DNA from: Kazachstania africana CBS 2517
Lineage: Eukaryota; Ascomycota; Saccharomycetes; Saccharomycetales; Saccharomycetaceae
Length of the DNA: 64,000 nucleotides
Direction of reading: 5' to 3'
Assembly (NCBI RefSeq): GCF_000304475.1
Contig: NC_018943.1
Coordinates: 310,001 to 374,000, forward strand
Position numbers and translations under genes: made by a program. The notes under the pieces were generated by a model. That model made no database searches and had not been told where the DNA came from. It was given only the letters and a program-made list of their open reading frames with translations. Of the stretch, positions 10,803 through 20,651 are shown piece after piece (position 1 is the stretch's first letter; each line of letters opens with the position of its first letter).

Positions 10803-11822
10803 ATGAAATTGAACAGGTTCGAGGACAGGGTTGTTTTATCAACTCCAAAATCTAAAATGGTAGAACGAACAAGTCTGCCATCCACACCAAGCAAAAGATT
10901 AAAACTAGACATTGAACCTTTTACTACGTTAAGTGTCAGTCCTTCCAAAATGCCGAGAAGTCATCTGTCTATCATTAAAGCAAACTCAAAACACATTACT
11001 AGACAAACATTACCGTTTGACTCTGATGCTACGCTTAATAAGAATGATATTGATGATACCAGAATACTCGAAGGATCATTAAGTAGTAAGTTAAATTCTG
11101 ATGACCGCCGTCAACTACTTGACATGGGGACCATCAGTCCATTGAGTGACATTTCCTCTATCTCATCTTTATCTCCAGATATCGACAAGTTAGAATCAAT
11201 TGATTCATCAGATCTTGGGACATTTATATGGAATACAAAACCATTGATTCAAAAGGAAACGTACGAACTAAGTAAAATGATCCACTCTGCTATATTGAAA
11301 TCACCATTGGAAAACCTACAGATAGATGGAATGGAATTACAATCACAATCGACCACTGAAAAAAAATCTGAACCACACCATCGTGAAAGCCAACCAAAAA
11401 AACCAATTCTTAATATAGCTTCTGCTGGTCTCAATCTCATAGTGAGTTCATCGAAAGGTTCCCTGCAAGATGCTACTATATTTGCTACTGAAATCAATGC
11501 TTCTACAAATGGACATGAAAATAAATTACCAGTCATCTCTAATATATGGGAACGGATTACGATACCAGTCAATTCATCAATTAAAGAAAAGCATAAGAGA
11601 ATAAAACAAGATTTATATGGTCTCTATGATGATGAACTTGATATAGATAGCTTCGAACTTTTCGAAAAAGACAGAAAGAAAGATTATAATGATACATCTA
11701 CAGAAGATGCTGCTTTAATTAGAGGGTTTGAATATAAGTTGCAAAGTGATTGTAAGTTAAAAAATAGAAGCAAAATAAAACAGCCAAAAAGAGTAAGATG
11801 GTCAACTATGTTGGAGTTGTAA
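10803..11822 (+). CDS. SFG1: Sfg1-like cell-cycle/pseudohyphal regulator
   Basis: It encodes a 339-residue protein; S. cerevisiae Sfg1 has 346. Sfg1 is described as a putative transcription factor for superficial pseudohyphal growth; I see no known DNA-binding domain. The N-terminus contains several Ser/Thr-Pro sites, including the full CDK motif TPSK at residues 28-31, followed by basic KRLK. The middle is Ser-rich (SPLSDISSISSLSPDID), and the C-terminus is basic (KIKQPKRVRWS). Phosphorylation by CDK is an inference from these motifs. Position between SPS4 and COT1 and the upstream Mcm1-Fkh sites support the call. The ATG at 10803 is preceded by an A-rich leader. Confidence 0.8.
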   Translation: MKLNRFEDRVVLSTPKSKMVERTSLPSTPSKRLKLDIEPFTTLSVSPSKMPRSHLSIIKANSKHITRQTLPFDSDATLNKNDIDDTRILEGSLSSKLNSDDRRQLLDMGTISPLSDISSISSLSPDIDKLESIDSSDLGTFIWNTKPLIQKETYELSKMIHSAILKSPLENLQIDGMELQSQSTTEKKSEPHHRESQPKKPILNIASAGLNLIVSSSKGSLQDATIFATEINASTNGHENKLPVISNIWERITIPVNSSIKEKHKRIKQDLYGLYDDELDIDSFELFEKDRKKDYNDTSTEDAALIRGFEYKLQSDCKLKNRSKIKQPKRVRWSTMLEL

Positions 11823-12109
11823 TAATAACTATGACTTAACAAGCAACAACATTGTAATACTACAAAAATAAATTAAACGAACAATCCTAAAACTAAAAAT
11901 AAATACCCAGATGAACATTATAGATTTCAAGACTAAAGAAGGAATTAAAAAAAAAACAAGAGATGTTATGCACTATTTATATTATTAATGTATGAATCTA
12001 TACTTTCTGTAAATAAGTATATGTACAGTTATGAGAATACAAATGAATATTCAATATGATTATTGGAGAACGACGAATGACTTTTCTTCCTTCTATAGAA
12101 ATTTCAATT

Positions 12110-13423
12110 TTACAAACAGTTTTGAGGGTTACAATTCACAGCTTCATCAATAACACAGCCAGTTCCAGGAGTTGTTGCGCCATATGCAGATGGTCTACCA
12201 CTGTCCTTGACATCAGTCCCGGATGAATTTGTGAAAGAGGTGTAATCGTCATGATTATTACTACCACCTGCTATCCTAGAAAACCTGTTACGCATGTCAG
12301 GATCAATATTCTCAGAGACAAATTCAGGTTGAACAGTAGCTGAATGTATACCATGCTGATGGAAGATATTTCTAATAAGTTTAGCCAATTCCAAATATTT
12401 GTCAGGTTCGCAATCAATTTGGACATGAATGGAAGCAATGAAAATGGATTCGGTCAAATTCCAAATATGGAAATCATGAATTGCAAGTACACCTGGAATT
12501 GCCAAGATATCCCTTTGGACATCATCAGCGGAAATAGTGGATGGAGTGGCTTGTAATAAAATTTTTGAAGCTTTCCTTGATAATGGGATGGCTGAAGAAA
12601 AAATAATAATTGTAATGAACAAAGAAACCAAGGGATCAGTATAATACTTCCAATAATAGTCGGTTTTCCAAATGAACAATGCAGCAACAATGACGCCCAC
12701 ATTGCCTAGTGCGTCACCCATAACGTGTAAAAAGACACCGTGCATATTTAAAGATCTATGTTTCTTCTTTGTATTAGTTTGAGTATCATGACAGTGATTG
12801 TTGAGCAATGTACTATTTTCATTGGCTATTCTATCAACGACATTATCAGGTAACATTTCATTTACGGTGGCACCACTAATGCCATTATCTTCAGATGTTT
12901 CACGTTGCTCATCTGAACTGCCAGTATAAACTGGAGAATGGGAATGAGAATGGGATTCGACATCTTCTAAAGATGCATGAGAATGGCTATGGCCGTGGTC
13001 GTGACTATGACCATGACCGTGATCGTGGAATAGGAACAGCCCTACGAAATTGGAAATTAAACCTGCAAACCCAACATAAAGTACTAATTTCGGGTTTTCA
13101 ATGATCTGTGGTTCAATCAGTCTTTGTAAAGCTTCGATTAAAATAGAGAAGCATAGAGCAATAAGGAACACAGCATTAATTAAAGCACCTAAAATTTCTG
13201 CCCTTTTCCAACCGTATGTATATTTAGCATCAGGATCACGATTTTTGGCAACATTAACAGCCCACAAGGCCACGAGTAGGGAGAATATGTCATTCAACAT
13301 GTGGAAAGAATCTGCAATCAAAGCTAAAGAATGAGACATATAACCTATAATAAGTTCCAGAAAAAAGAAAGTGGTGTCGATGGTCAGTAACGTGATAATT
13401 CTTATCTCTTTGCCGGAAAACAT
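12110..13423 (-). CDS. COT1: Vacuolar zinc/cobalt transporter (CDF family)
   Basis: It encodes a 437-residue cation diffusion facilitator; S. cerevisiae Cot1 has 439. Cot1 and its paralogue Zrc1 move zinc and cobalt from cytosol into the vacuole in exchange for protons. Six membrane segments are visible. Metal-site motifs HMLND (His41 to Asp45) and HVMGD (near residue 235) provide the zinc-binding His and Asp residues. A cytosolic loop between TM4 and TM5 (residues about 133-163) is rich in HxH (HDHGHGHSHDHGH). Context (SFG1 and FAA1 nearby) favours COT1 over ZRC1, but the two paralogues are too similar to separate with certainty. Confidence 0.9.
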   Translation of the reverse strand: MFSGKEIRIITLLTIDTTFFFLELIIGYMSHSLALIADSFHMLNDIFSLLVALWAVNVAKNRDPDAKYTYGWKRAEILGALINAVFLIALCFSILIEALQRLIEPQIIENPKLVLYVGFAGLISNFVGLFLFHDHGHGHSHDHGHSHSHASLEDVESHSHSHSPVYTGSSDEQRETSEDNGISGATVNEMLPDNVVDRIANENSTLLNNHCHDTQTNTKKKHRSLNMHGVFLHVMGDALGNVGVIVAALFIWKTDYYWKYYTDPLVSLFITIIIFSSAIPLSRKASKILLQATPSTISADDVQRDILAIPGVLAIHDFHIWNLTESIFIASIHVQIDCEPDKYLELAKLIRNIFHQHGIHSATVQPEFVSENIDPDMRNRFSRIAGGSNNHDDYTSFTNSSGTDVKDSGRPSAYGATTPGTGCVIDEAVNCNPQNCL

Positions 13424-14204
13424 TGTTTAATAGGATAGTATTTCAATTATTCTTATTTTATTTTAATTAACTTTCCCCACGATTCTACTCTTTATTATTT
13501 TCTTTAGTTGATAGCAAAAAAGTACTGAGTCTATATTATTGGATCTGAAATACTTTTCAACAAAATACCACAAGCAATATATGTATCAGAGGACAGTTCC
13601 TAGCCTTAGCTTTCGTCACCTATTTTCAATAAAATAATATCGTGTACTTTGTTACCAGATTCACTAAATTACTAGTTATATCTTGTATACGCACCCTCAT
13701 TTTTTAAACGCATCGAGGAAAAGAAAGAAAATTTAAAATACAAAGAGGAAGTATGTATGCCATGTGTGGGTGTTTGTATGGTAAAATTCAAGTTACTTTA
13801 CAGGTTAAATGCACATAGTTTTGTATACAGTAATGGTTATTTCACCTTCAGAGTATAACCACGTGAGTATCGTTGCTCGAACTGGGGCGGATGTCCCGCG
13901 TTGTTTGTGGGGGCACTAAGAGTAGATTGTAGGTGGAAGCAAGACTCTTTTTTGTAGCGGCGACGCGCACATTAAGTAATGACAGGTACATACAGCTTAA
14001 CTAATCAATTTGAGAAAAATTATTCGATTAGGATTAAATTAAGTACTAGATAGTTAAAAAATTATTAATTAGGTATTAATATTCAGAAGATTAATCATCA
14101 ATTCATTAGATTGGGAATTTAAAAGATAAAAAAAGGGACGGATTTCTAAAAACATCATAACAGTGGAATAATAGTATTAAATCGACGAAGAGATCTTATC
14201 ATCT
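13424..14204. other. Intergenic: COT1 promoter, HSP30-like 3' end
   Basis: The 781-base gap carries the COT1 upstream region. It contains a CACGTG E-box at 13860-13865 and a GC-rich patch around 13885-13915. I see no Zap1 consensus site and no gene. Confidence 0.5.
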
Positions 14205-15164
14205 CTAAACGTCTTCGACGGCGTTTTCTTCTTGGTGTGGAACTGCAGTCTCGCCAGAAGCTCTTACAGAGTTTGGAGCAGATTCCTTTTCGTAAGTTTC
14301 TTCCTCTTCGACTTCATGACCTTTACAGAATTTTGGCCATTTACCGCAGTGACCGATGATGAATAGTAAGCAACCTGGGAATATTGCGAAGGTACATAGA
14401 TCTAAAATACCATAGAAGACAGCTTCACCATCATTTTGGATCTTGTTACCACCTTCAGATAAACCCCAACAGATGAAGTATAACCAAACGACAACCAACT
14501 CAATAATGGTCAAACAGCCGGTAATACCTTTAGTCTTTAAGACAAAGAATTGACGGTTAACGATGATAGCTTGAACGATTAACATAGTCACAGCACCGAA
14601 GACCCATGGACCCCACTTGTAAGTAGAATGAATTAAAGAAGCGATTAAGATAGACACAACCCAAAATTCAGTACCAACGATTTGAACTAATAGAGAATGA
14701 ATCAAATCCATTGCAGAAACTTCGTTGTGGTTGTCACCAGTGGACATACCTGCTAATTCCAAAAGAAATAATAGACATGGCCATGATAAGAACCAGGCAA
14801 TATATTTAGCGTAGAAAATTTGTCTGACACCTGGAGTTTCACCGGTGATGGATGGATCGACGCTAACGTTATTAAATTCAGCTTGAATACCAGTCCAACC
14901 CAAATTAGAAGCATAAATGTAGTAACCAAAGAATTCGAATAAAGTAATTAAAAATACTGGAGCCAAAGAATATCTTGTTAATCTTGAGCCCTTTAATTCA
15001 GCATAGAAAAATAAGCAGACGTAAAGGATTAATAAGACACCGAACACTGCGAACACTGCCCATAACCAATCTGAACCTCTCTCGGTTATGTGCATATCTA
15101 ATCCGGTAGGAGGATTGTGCTCCAATACGCTATTCTTGTTAACGAAGTCGACAAACTCAGACAT
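14205..15164 (-). CDS. HSP30: Hsp30-type opsin-related membrane protein
   Basis: It encodes a 319-residue seven-helix protein; S. cerevisiae Hsp30 has 332. Hsp30 is a stress-induced plasma-membrane protein that downregulates the proton ATPase Pma1. The N-terminus reads NPPTGLDMHITERGSDWLWA, and the body has the motifs RQIFYAKYIAWFLSWPCLLF and GWTGIQAEFN, closer to Hsp30 than to Mrh1 or Yro2. In the last helix, the retinal-binding Lys of opsins is replaced by Phe (LDLCTF), so it cannot bind retinal by a Schiff base. The C-terminus is acidic and ends in RASGETAVPHQEENAVEDV, also Hsp30-like. In S. cerevisiae HSP30 lies on chromosome III, so its place between COT1 and FAA1 is unusual. Confidence 0.9.
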   Translation of the reverse strand: MSEFVDFVNKNSVLEHNPPTGLDMHITERGSDWLWAVFAVFGVLLILYVCLFFYAELKGSRLTRYSLAPVFLITLFEFFGYYIYASNLGWTGIQAEFNNVSVDPSITGETPGVRQIFYAKYIAWFLSWPCLLFLLELAGMSTGDNHNEVSAMDLIHSLLVQIVGTEFWVVSILIASLIHSTYKWGPWVFGAVTMLIVQAIIVNRQFFVLKTKGITGCLTIIELVVVWLYFICWGLSEGGNKIQNDGEAVFYGILDLCTFAIFPGCLLFIIGHCGKWPKFCKGHEVEEEETYEKESAPNSVRASGETAVPHQEENAVEDV

Positions 15165-15790
15165 TTGATAAAATTATTACTTATTAATTTAGTAGTATTG
15201 TATTTATTACGTACGATATGTTACTATCCAATAAAAAATAAACAAAAAAACATAAGAGAATCAAAAGAAGAGTTGTTGAAAATAGGAACAATTAGGCTTG
15301 TTTATATACGTTTTGGAGAACAATTAATTGTTGGGGTTGATTTTGTATCGTTATCGTTGTATTGTACTTTCCAACTACTAGTAAAAACAATAGTTTTTCT
15401 CCCTATGGATTTACAAGCACTATAATCTTGTAGACATACTATTATTTTTTTGGATGGGCGGCTATTGGATAAGAAGAATAGTAATAGAAAAAAAGAATTA
15501 CTTCAGGGAGGCGGGAGAAAGTGGTTTTGACAATAAATCAAGTTCCGGATAGTAATATTAGTAAGTTGCAAGGGTTGTCTGTTGTAATCATACCGTATTA
15601 AGATATTTATTTTAGGTTTTTCCTCTTTTCGTCACTCAAATTGTTTGTTCTTTTTATTCGATAGTGTTCGAGAGCAAATCAAATTCCTTGCTCGTTCATT
15701 ACATTATGCAAGTACGGATTAAACTGCTAGGGATGTTAGAAATCTTAGAAAATAAGATTTTGTTCTCCCGAATTTGGAGGTACCTAAGTA

Positions 15791-15795
15791 AGGGG
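15791..15795 (+). promoter_or_regulatory. Stress response element (AGGGG)
   Basis: AGGGG core bound by Msn2/Msn4 in yeasts, about 630 bases upstream of the HSP30-like gene. Further copies lie at 16305-16309 and, inverted, at 16732-16736. A five-base core is common by chance, so this is only suggestive. Confidence 0.4.
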
Positions 15796-16393
15796 CCAAT
15801 GCATGAGATGTGATGACTCGTGCATTTGAGTTTTGTCTCTTGCCGCTCAAATTGTTCTTCAAGGATTTCTTCCTCGAAGGTTTTTAATTTACCGAGGCAT
15901 ATTTTACAAATTTTTGAACGTAGCAAGAACGGAAAAACAAATTGAAGTCCGAAAGGAATTTCTAGAAAATGAAAGAGCATCTAACGGAGAATCACAAGAA
16001 GCGCCGATGAGATTCCGTATCAATATTCAAGTAGCCTGAAATTCACTCTTAATGAAGCTCTCGGACTGTCCCAACAACTGCACATTTTCAAGGATAGTAT
16101 GGAAGAAAAGAAAGAAGCCATGTATATTCCGAATACGCTCTACATTTGTAAAAGTAGAAAATTATAAAGAAATATATTAAAACGTTTTTCTAGATCTTCA
16201 ATTGAGGTCTTCGAATCTTGGTTTTTGCGCTTTTATTTCTCATCCTTACGATGTGCCGAAGCCCACTCGAAGTGGAAACAAGGAGGCCATCGAGAATGCA
16301 CATCAGGGGCTCTTTACTAGATGTTTCTTATATCAAGGATAATAAGCTCAAATATGAGTCTTCTATCCGGGAATAGCGCTCACAGAGGTTTTT

Positions 16394-16591
16394 TTAAGAT
16401 AACCTTTCACATCCCTCGATCCTTTTTTCATCATGGCAATGCGATACTGTAAAAGTACGATTTCGTTCATGGTCGTGGCATTTCTTGTGGCATTTCTTGT
16501 GGCATTTCTTGTGGCATCTCTTGTGGCATCTCTTGTGGCACTGATTTTTCGCTAAATAGTAACTAGAAATGCATCTCCTCACCGCCGTCAT
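16394..16591 (-). CDS. Possible micro-ORF with Cys-His-Lys-Lys repeats
   Basis: An ATG at 16591 opens a 65-codon frame containing five or six copies of CHK(K/R) (residues about 18-38), followed by CHDHERNRT and a further CHD. The repeat comes from a 12-bp tandem DNA repeat. The alternating Cys and His would suit metal binding, but I recognise no family, and the frame may be a chance product of the repeat. It lies in the promoter region between the HSP30-like gene and FAA1, 3 kb from the metal transporter COT1. Confidence 0.2.
   Translation of the reverse strand: MTAVRRCISSYYLAKNQCHKRCHKRCHKKCHKKCHKKCHDHERNRTFTVSHCHDEKRIEGCERLS
16479..16538 (+). repeat. 12-bp tandem repeat, five units
   Basis: The unit CATTTCTTGTGG occurs five times without spacing (16479, 16491, 16503, 16515, 16527); the last two units have C in place of the second T. 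A partial sixth unit precedes it at about 16471. Confidence 0.95.
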
Positions 16592-17255
16592 CGTATATGA
16601 TGATTATACATGTGAAAATTATAGATCCCTGGTTATGTTTTTCACATGCGAAATAAAATCACTTGTTTAAAAAGCAACCATAAAGATTACAGCAAGCAGT
16701 CAAGAATGGTAACAAAACCCCAAATTTAGCCCCCCTCCAATGGAGCATCACTTGCTGTAATTAACCTGTTCCCATTGAATAAATCCGTTGAGCAAAGTTA
16801 AACAAGAGCAGTATATATAAAAGGGTCACCAGATCCCAACAGACTACCATTTTCCTTCGAAATGCCGCCAGAAAATTTGTAACCTGCGTATATAAATAAT
16901 CATTTTTTCTACTTATTCTAATTGAAGGAACATATACATCTTCAATTCTTGTGGCCTTCCGTCTTTTTTAAAGTAATAAGCTGAGAATTGTTCAAATTCA
17001 CAGATATTCAAAGAATTATTGACACATCAGAAATTTAACAGAGCGATAAACAAAGAAAAAAAAAATAAGCGAATTTTTCTTCTCTTTTTCTCTTTTCAAT
17101 TTTAAACTTTCAAAAAAATCAATTTTCTAGAAATACGTATATATTACGATAGTAAAAAGTATTTCTCTCTGAATTGAAAAACACATACATACGCATACTT
17201 CACGCTCATTTGTTTTCAGTTCTCACTAATTAAGGACTTTTGTAACTGGATAATC

Positions 17256-19361
17256 ATGTTTACTCGTCCACAATACACCGTTCCAGTCGGTGAGCCTGCC
17301 AATGAGCATGAAACTGCTCCAAGAAGAAATGCTATGGCTGCAAAGGCTCCACTTGTCAGACCAAGAGGTTTTAAGTGTAATACAGCCTACGAATTAGCTT
17401 TGGAATGTTTCCAAAGAGGTAAGGATAATAAGGCTATGGGTTGGAGAGATGTTGTTGAGGTTTATGAAGAACAAAAACAAATTTCAAAGACTATCGATGG
17501 TAAGAAGACAACAGTTGATAAAACTTGGTTATATTACGAATTATCAGATTATAGATATATCACATTCAATGAATTGACTGATATTATGCATGATTTAGGT
17601 AAAGGTTTGAATAAAATTGGTCTAAGACCAAATACAACAGACAGATTACACATCTTCGCCTCCACATCCCAAAAATGGATGCAAATGTATTTAGGAACAC
17701 AATCCCAATCTATTCCAATCGTTACCGCTTACGATACTCTCGGAGAAAGTGGTTTGATTCATTCTATTAAACAAACTGAATCAACTGCAATCTTTACAGA
17801 TAATGCTCTTTTACCAAAATTGATCAATCCATTGAAAAATTGTCCATCAATCAAATACTTAATATACGGTGAACCAATCGATCCAAATGATAAGAGACAA
17901 AATGGTAAGATTTATCAAAACGCCAAAGGTGCAATTGATAACATAAAGGAAATTAGGCCAGACTTAGAACTTTATAGTTTCGATGACATTATGGCTCTAG
18001 GTAAAGAAAATAGAGCTTTGATCGATATACACCCACCTAAGAGAGATGATCTCTCATGTATCATGTACACTTCAGGTTCCACAGGTGAGCCAAAGGGTGT
18101 CGTTTTAAAACAATACAATATTGTTGCAGGTATTGGCGGTGCCAATTTAACAGTGAGCCATGAATTACATCCAAATGATCGTATCATTTCATTCTTACCA
18201 TTGGCTCATATTTTCGAATTGGCATTCGAATTATTATCGTTTTTATGGGGTTCTTGTATTGGGTATGCTACTGTGAAGACATTAACTAATTCTTCTGTCA
18301 GAAATTGTCAAGGTGATCTTACCACATTCAAACCAACCGTCATGGTTGGTGTTGCAGCCGTTTGGGAAACTGTCAGAAAAGGTATATTAAGTCAAATTGA
18401 TGACTTGCCATTTATTAGTCAAAAAATCTTTTGGTCCGCTTACCATGCAAAAATTAATATGAAGCATTATCGAATCCCAGGTGGTGATGCCATTGGTAAT
18501 TTAGTTTTTAAGAAAATTAGAAAAGCTACCGGTGGTAATTTAAGATTTTTATTGAACGGTGGTTCTCCAATTAGTACAGATGCGCAAATTTTCATTTCTA
18601 CTCTTGTGGCGCCAATGTTAATCGGTTACGGTCTAACTGAAACAGTAGCAAACGGTACTATCATGAACCCATCACATTTTGAATTCGGTGTTGCTGGTGA
18701 TTTAACAGGTTGTGTTACAGTTAAATTAGTTGATGAAGCTGAACTAGGATATTTTGCCAAGAATAATCAGGGTGAAGTCTGGATTAAAGGTGATAATGTT
18801 CTAACAGAATATTATAAAAATAAAGAAGAAACGGAAAAGGCATTGACTGCTGACGGATGGTTTAAAACCGGTGATATTGGTGAATGGACACCAAAGGGTC
18901 ACTTAAGGATTATTGATAGAAAGAAAAACTTAGTAAAGACATTAAATGGTGAATATGTCGCATTAGAAAAATTAGAATCAGTTTATAGATCGAACTCGTA
19001 TGTTTCGAATGTTCTTGTTTACGCTGACCCAACGAAAGTTAAACCAGTGAGTATTGTAGTGCCAAATTGGGGCACAGTCACTAAATTAGCCAAGAGTATG
19101 GGTGTCATTGATGAAGGTGAGGAAAATGATATTGAACATAAGTTACAAGAAAATAAACAATTACAAAATGCCGTCTATACCGACATGTTGAAGACCGCGA
19201 AACAGCAAGGCTTAAATGGTATCGAATTAATTGCAGGAACAATTTTCGTTAATGAAGAATGGACACCACAGAATGGATATGTTACCTCTGCTCAGAAACT
19301 AAAAAGAAACAAGATCGTCGCCTCTGTTAAGAGTGATATCGAAAAGGTCTATAATCAATGA
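17256..19361 (+). CDS. FAA1: Long-chain fatty acyl-CoA synthetase
   Basis: It encodes a 701-residue acyl-CoA synthetase; S. cerevisiae Faa1 has 700. The enzyme activates long-chain fatty acids to acyl-CoA with ATP and CoA and takes part in import of external fatty acids; in yeast it is found at plasma membrane, ER and lipid droplets. The AMP-binding motif YTSGSTGEPKGV lies at about residues 271-282. GYGLTE is near residue 457, TGDIGEW near 535, and the fatty-acyl signature DRKKNLVKTLNGEYVALEKLES follows. In S. cerevisiae FAA1 and FAA4 are duplicates; context with COT1 and HSH49 favours FAA1. The ATG at 17256 gives the expected N-terminus. Confidence 0.95.
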   Translation: MFTRPQYTVPVGEPANEHETAPRRNAMAAKAPLVRPRGFKCNTAYELALECFQRGKDNKAMGWRDVVEVYEEQKQISKTIDGKKTTVDKTWLYYELSDYRYITFNELTDIMHDLGKGLNKIGLRPNTTDRLHIFASTSQKWMQMYLGTQSQSIPIVTAYDTLGESGLIHSIKQTESTAIFTDNALLPKLINPLKNCPSIKYLIYGEPIDPNDKRQNGKIYQNAKGAIDNIKEIRPDLELYSFDDIMALGKENRALIDIHPPKRDDLSCIMYTSGSTGEPKGVVLKQYNIVAGIGGANLTVSHELHPNDRIISFLPLAHIFELAFELLSFLWGSCIGYATVKTLTNSSVRNCQGDLTTFKPTVMVGVAAVWETVRKGILSQIDDLPFISQKIFWSAYHAKINMKHYRIPGGDAIGNLVFKKIRKATGGNLRFLLNGGSPISTDAQIFISTLVAPMLIGYGLTETVANGTIMNPSHFEFGVAGDLTGCVTVKLVDEAELGYFAKNNQGEVWIKGDNVLTEYYKNKEETEKALTADGWFKTGDIGEWTPKGHLRIIDRKKNLVKTLNGEYVALEKLESVYRSNSYVSNVLVYADPTKVKPVSIVVPNWGTVTKLAKSMGVIDEGEENDIEHKLQENKQLQNAVYTDMLKTAKQQGLNGIELIAGTIFVNEEWTPQNGYVTSAQKLKRNKIVASVKSDIEKVYNQ

Positions 19362-20012
19362 GACACAAAATTTTGCATTCATTTTCTTTTTCAATTAATA
19401 AAAATTTTGTATGGTTTTCTTTTCTCTCAAATCATAATGTACCAGTTATTTGCTTTTAATAGTTAGCTGTTTGTAATTTTATATAAAGAAATAATATGAA
19501 GAATTGAAAAAAAAATTACTAGATTACTAGATTACTTGATTACCAAATATTATCAAAGTAATATCGCAGCTTTATATATAGTTGAATTTTTTTTCCTGGC
19601 TCATTTAGAGATATGTCAAGATTGATGGATCGTTTATAAAGAAAATCTCAACAAATGCAAGATGATATGGAGTGTATGTGTTATACTGCATAAGCAAGAG
19701 TCTTGGATTTGTGTTGCAGTTGCAATCATGGAGATAGATTAGTAGAAAGAGTTTCATGCATTTTACCAAATAATCTCAACAAAAAAAAATTGGCACATCG
19801 ATGACATTCTCGGGGAATCCCACGCGTCGTTCATTTCGCTAAAATGAAAAAAATTGGATTGATTAAATTCATTAAGATGGAGGAAAAGGAAAATGAGGTA
19901 GGCGTGTAGTCAGTTGCCACTGTTACAGTTTTACGATACGAGATTGTGGTTTTTCACAGGAAAAAATAGTCTCAAATAAACTAACAACTTGATAGATAGA
20001 AAGCACCAGGTG
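19362..20012. other. Intergenic: FAA1 3' end and HSH49 promoter
   Basis: The 651-base gap has a short imperfect repeat (ATTACTAG three times, about 19516-19542) in the FAA1 3' region. I see no gene. Confidence 0.5.
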
Positions 20013-20651
20013 ATGAGTAGTAGTAAAGAAAGGACGGTGTACGTTGGTAACATTGATCCAAGAGTGAATAAAGAAGATTTGTATGAACTCTTTGTCCAGT
20101 TTGGTAGGATAAAAAAAATAAATTATCCTAGAGATAAGGTTTTAGATACACATCAAGGATATGCGTTTATAGAGTTTCTTAATGACAGTACAGTGGATTA
20201 CGTATTGAAACTCTTTGGCAACACAAATTTAGTTTCCTTATATGAGAGATCTCTAAAGATAAGGAAATCTGAAAATGGTAAGGAAGCTAATGCAAATGGT
20301 ACTAATAAGAATATTGATGTGGATATGTTACCTATAGCGAAGATTATCGTCAAGAACGTTGATGAGAGTGTTGACATTATGAAACTGAATAAGATTTGTA
20401 GCAAATTTGGCAAGTTGGCTAGAGATTCTGATATTGTTACCATGTCTAACGGCATGAGATGCGGGTTCGTACACTTTAGGGATTATAAGGATAGCGATCT
20501 GGCCATTGATAAATTGAACAATGAATTAATTGTGAATAAAAGAATTAGTGTAGAGTATGCGTTGAAGGGGAACGCAATGGGTAATACGAAATATGGAACC
20601 GATACTGATAGATTACTTAATAGAGAAGCTATCAAGAATGGATTGTTATGA
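20013..20651 (+). CDS. HSH49: U2 snRNP SF3b subunit Hsh49
   Basis: It encodes a 212-residue protein; S. cerevisiae Hsh49 has 213. Hsh49 is the yeast SF3B4 (SAP49) homologue, a U2 snRNP SF3b subunit that helps recognise the branch site in the nucleus. RRM1 covers about residues 8-85 (RTVYVGNIDPRV as RNP2 and QGYAFIEF as RNP1). RRM2 covers about residues 106-190 (KIIVKNVDES and CGFVHFRDY). The C-terminal NTKYGTDTDRLLNREA resembles the S. cerevisiae end. I used the ATG at 20013, since the frame upstream starts only with TTG. It lies after FAA1, as expected. Confidence 0.95.
   Translation: MSSSKERTVYVGNIDPRVNKEDLYELFVQFGRIKKINYPRDKVLDTHQGYAFIEFLNDSTVDYVLKLFGNTNLVSLYERSLKIRKSENGKEANANGTNKNIDVDMLPIAKIIVKNVDESVDIMKLNKICSKFGKLARDSDIVTMSNGMRCGFVHFRDYKDSDLAIDKLNNELIVNKRISVEYALKGNAMGNTKYGTDTDRLLNREAIKNGLL

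Larger units (their letters stand above)
15165..17255. other. 2.1-kb promoter region between HSP30-like gene and FAA1
   Basis: The two genes diverge from this region. It carries three stress elements (AGGGG at 15791-15795 and 16305-16309, CCCCT at 16732-16736) and a 12-bp tandem repeat (given separately). The frames at 15117-15425 (+) and 15699-15980 (-) have no recognisable similarity and are left out. Confidence 0.5.

Noticed and set aside
15699..15980. 93-codon minus-strand frame upstream of the HSP30-like gene
   Set aside because: It has an ATG, but its composition is unremarkable, and it overlaps a stress element.
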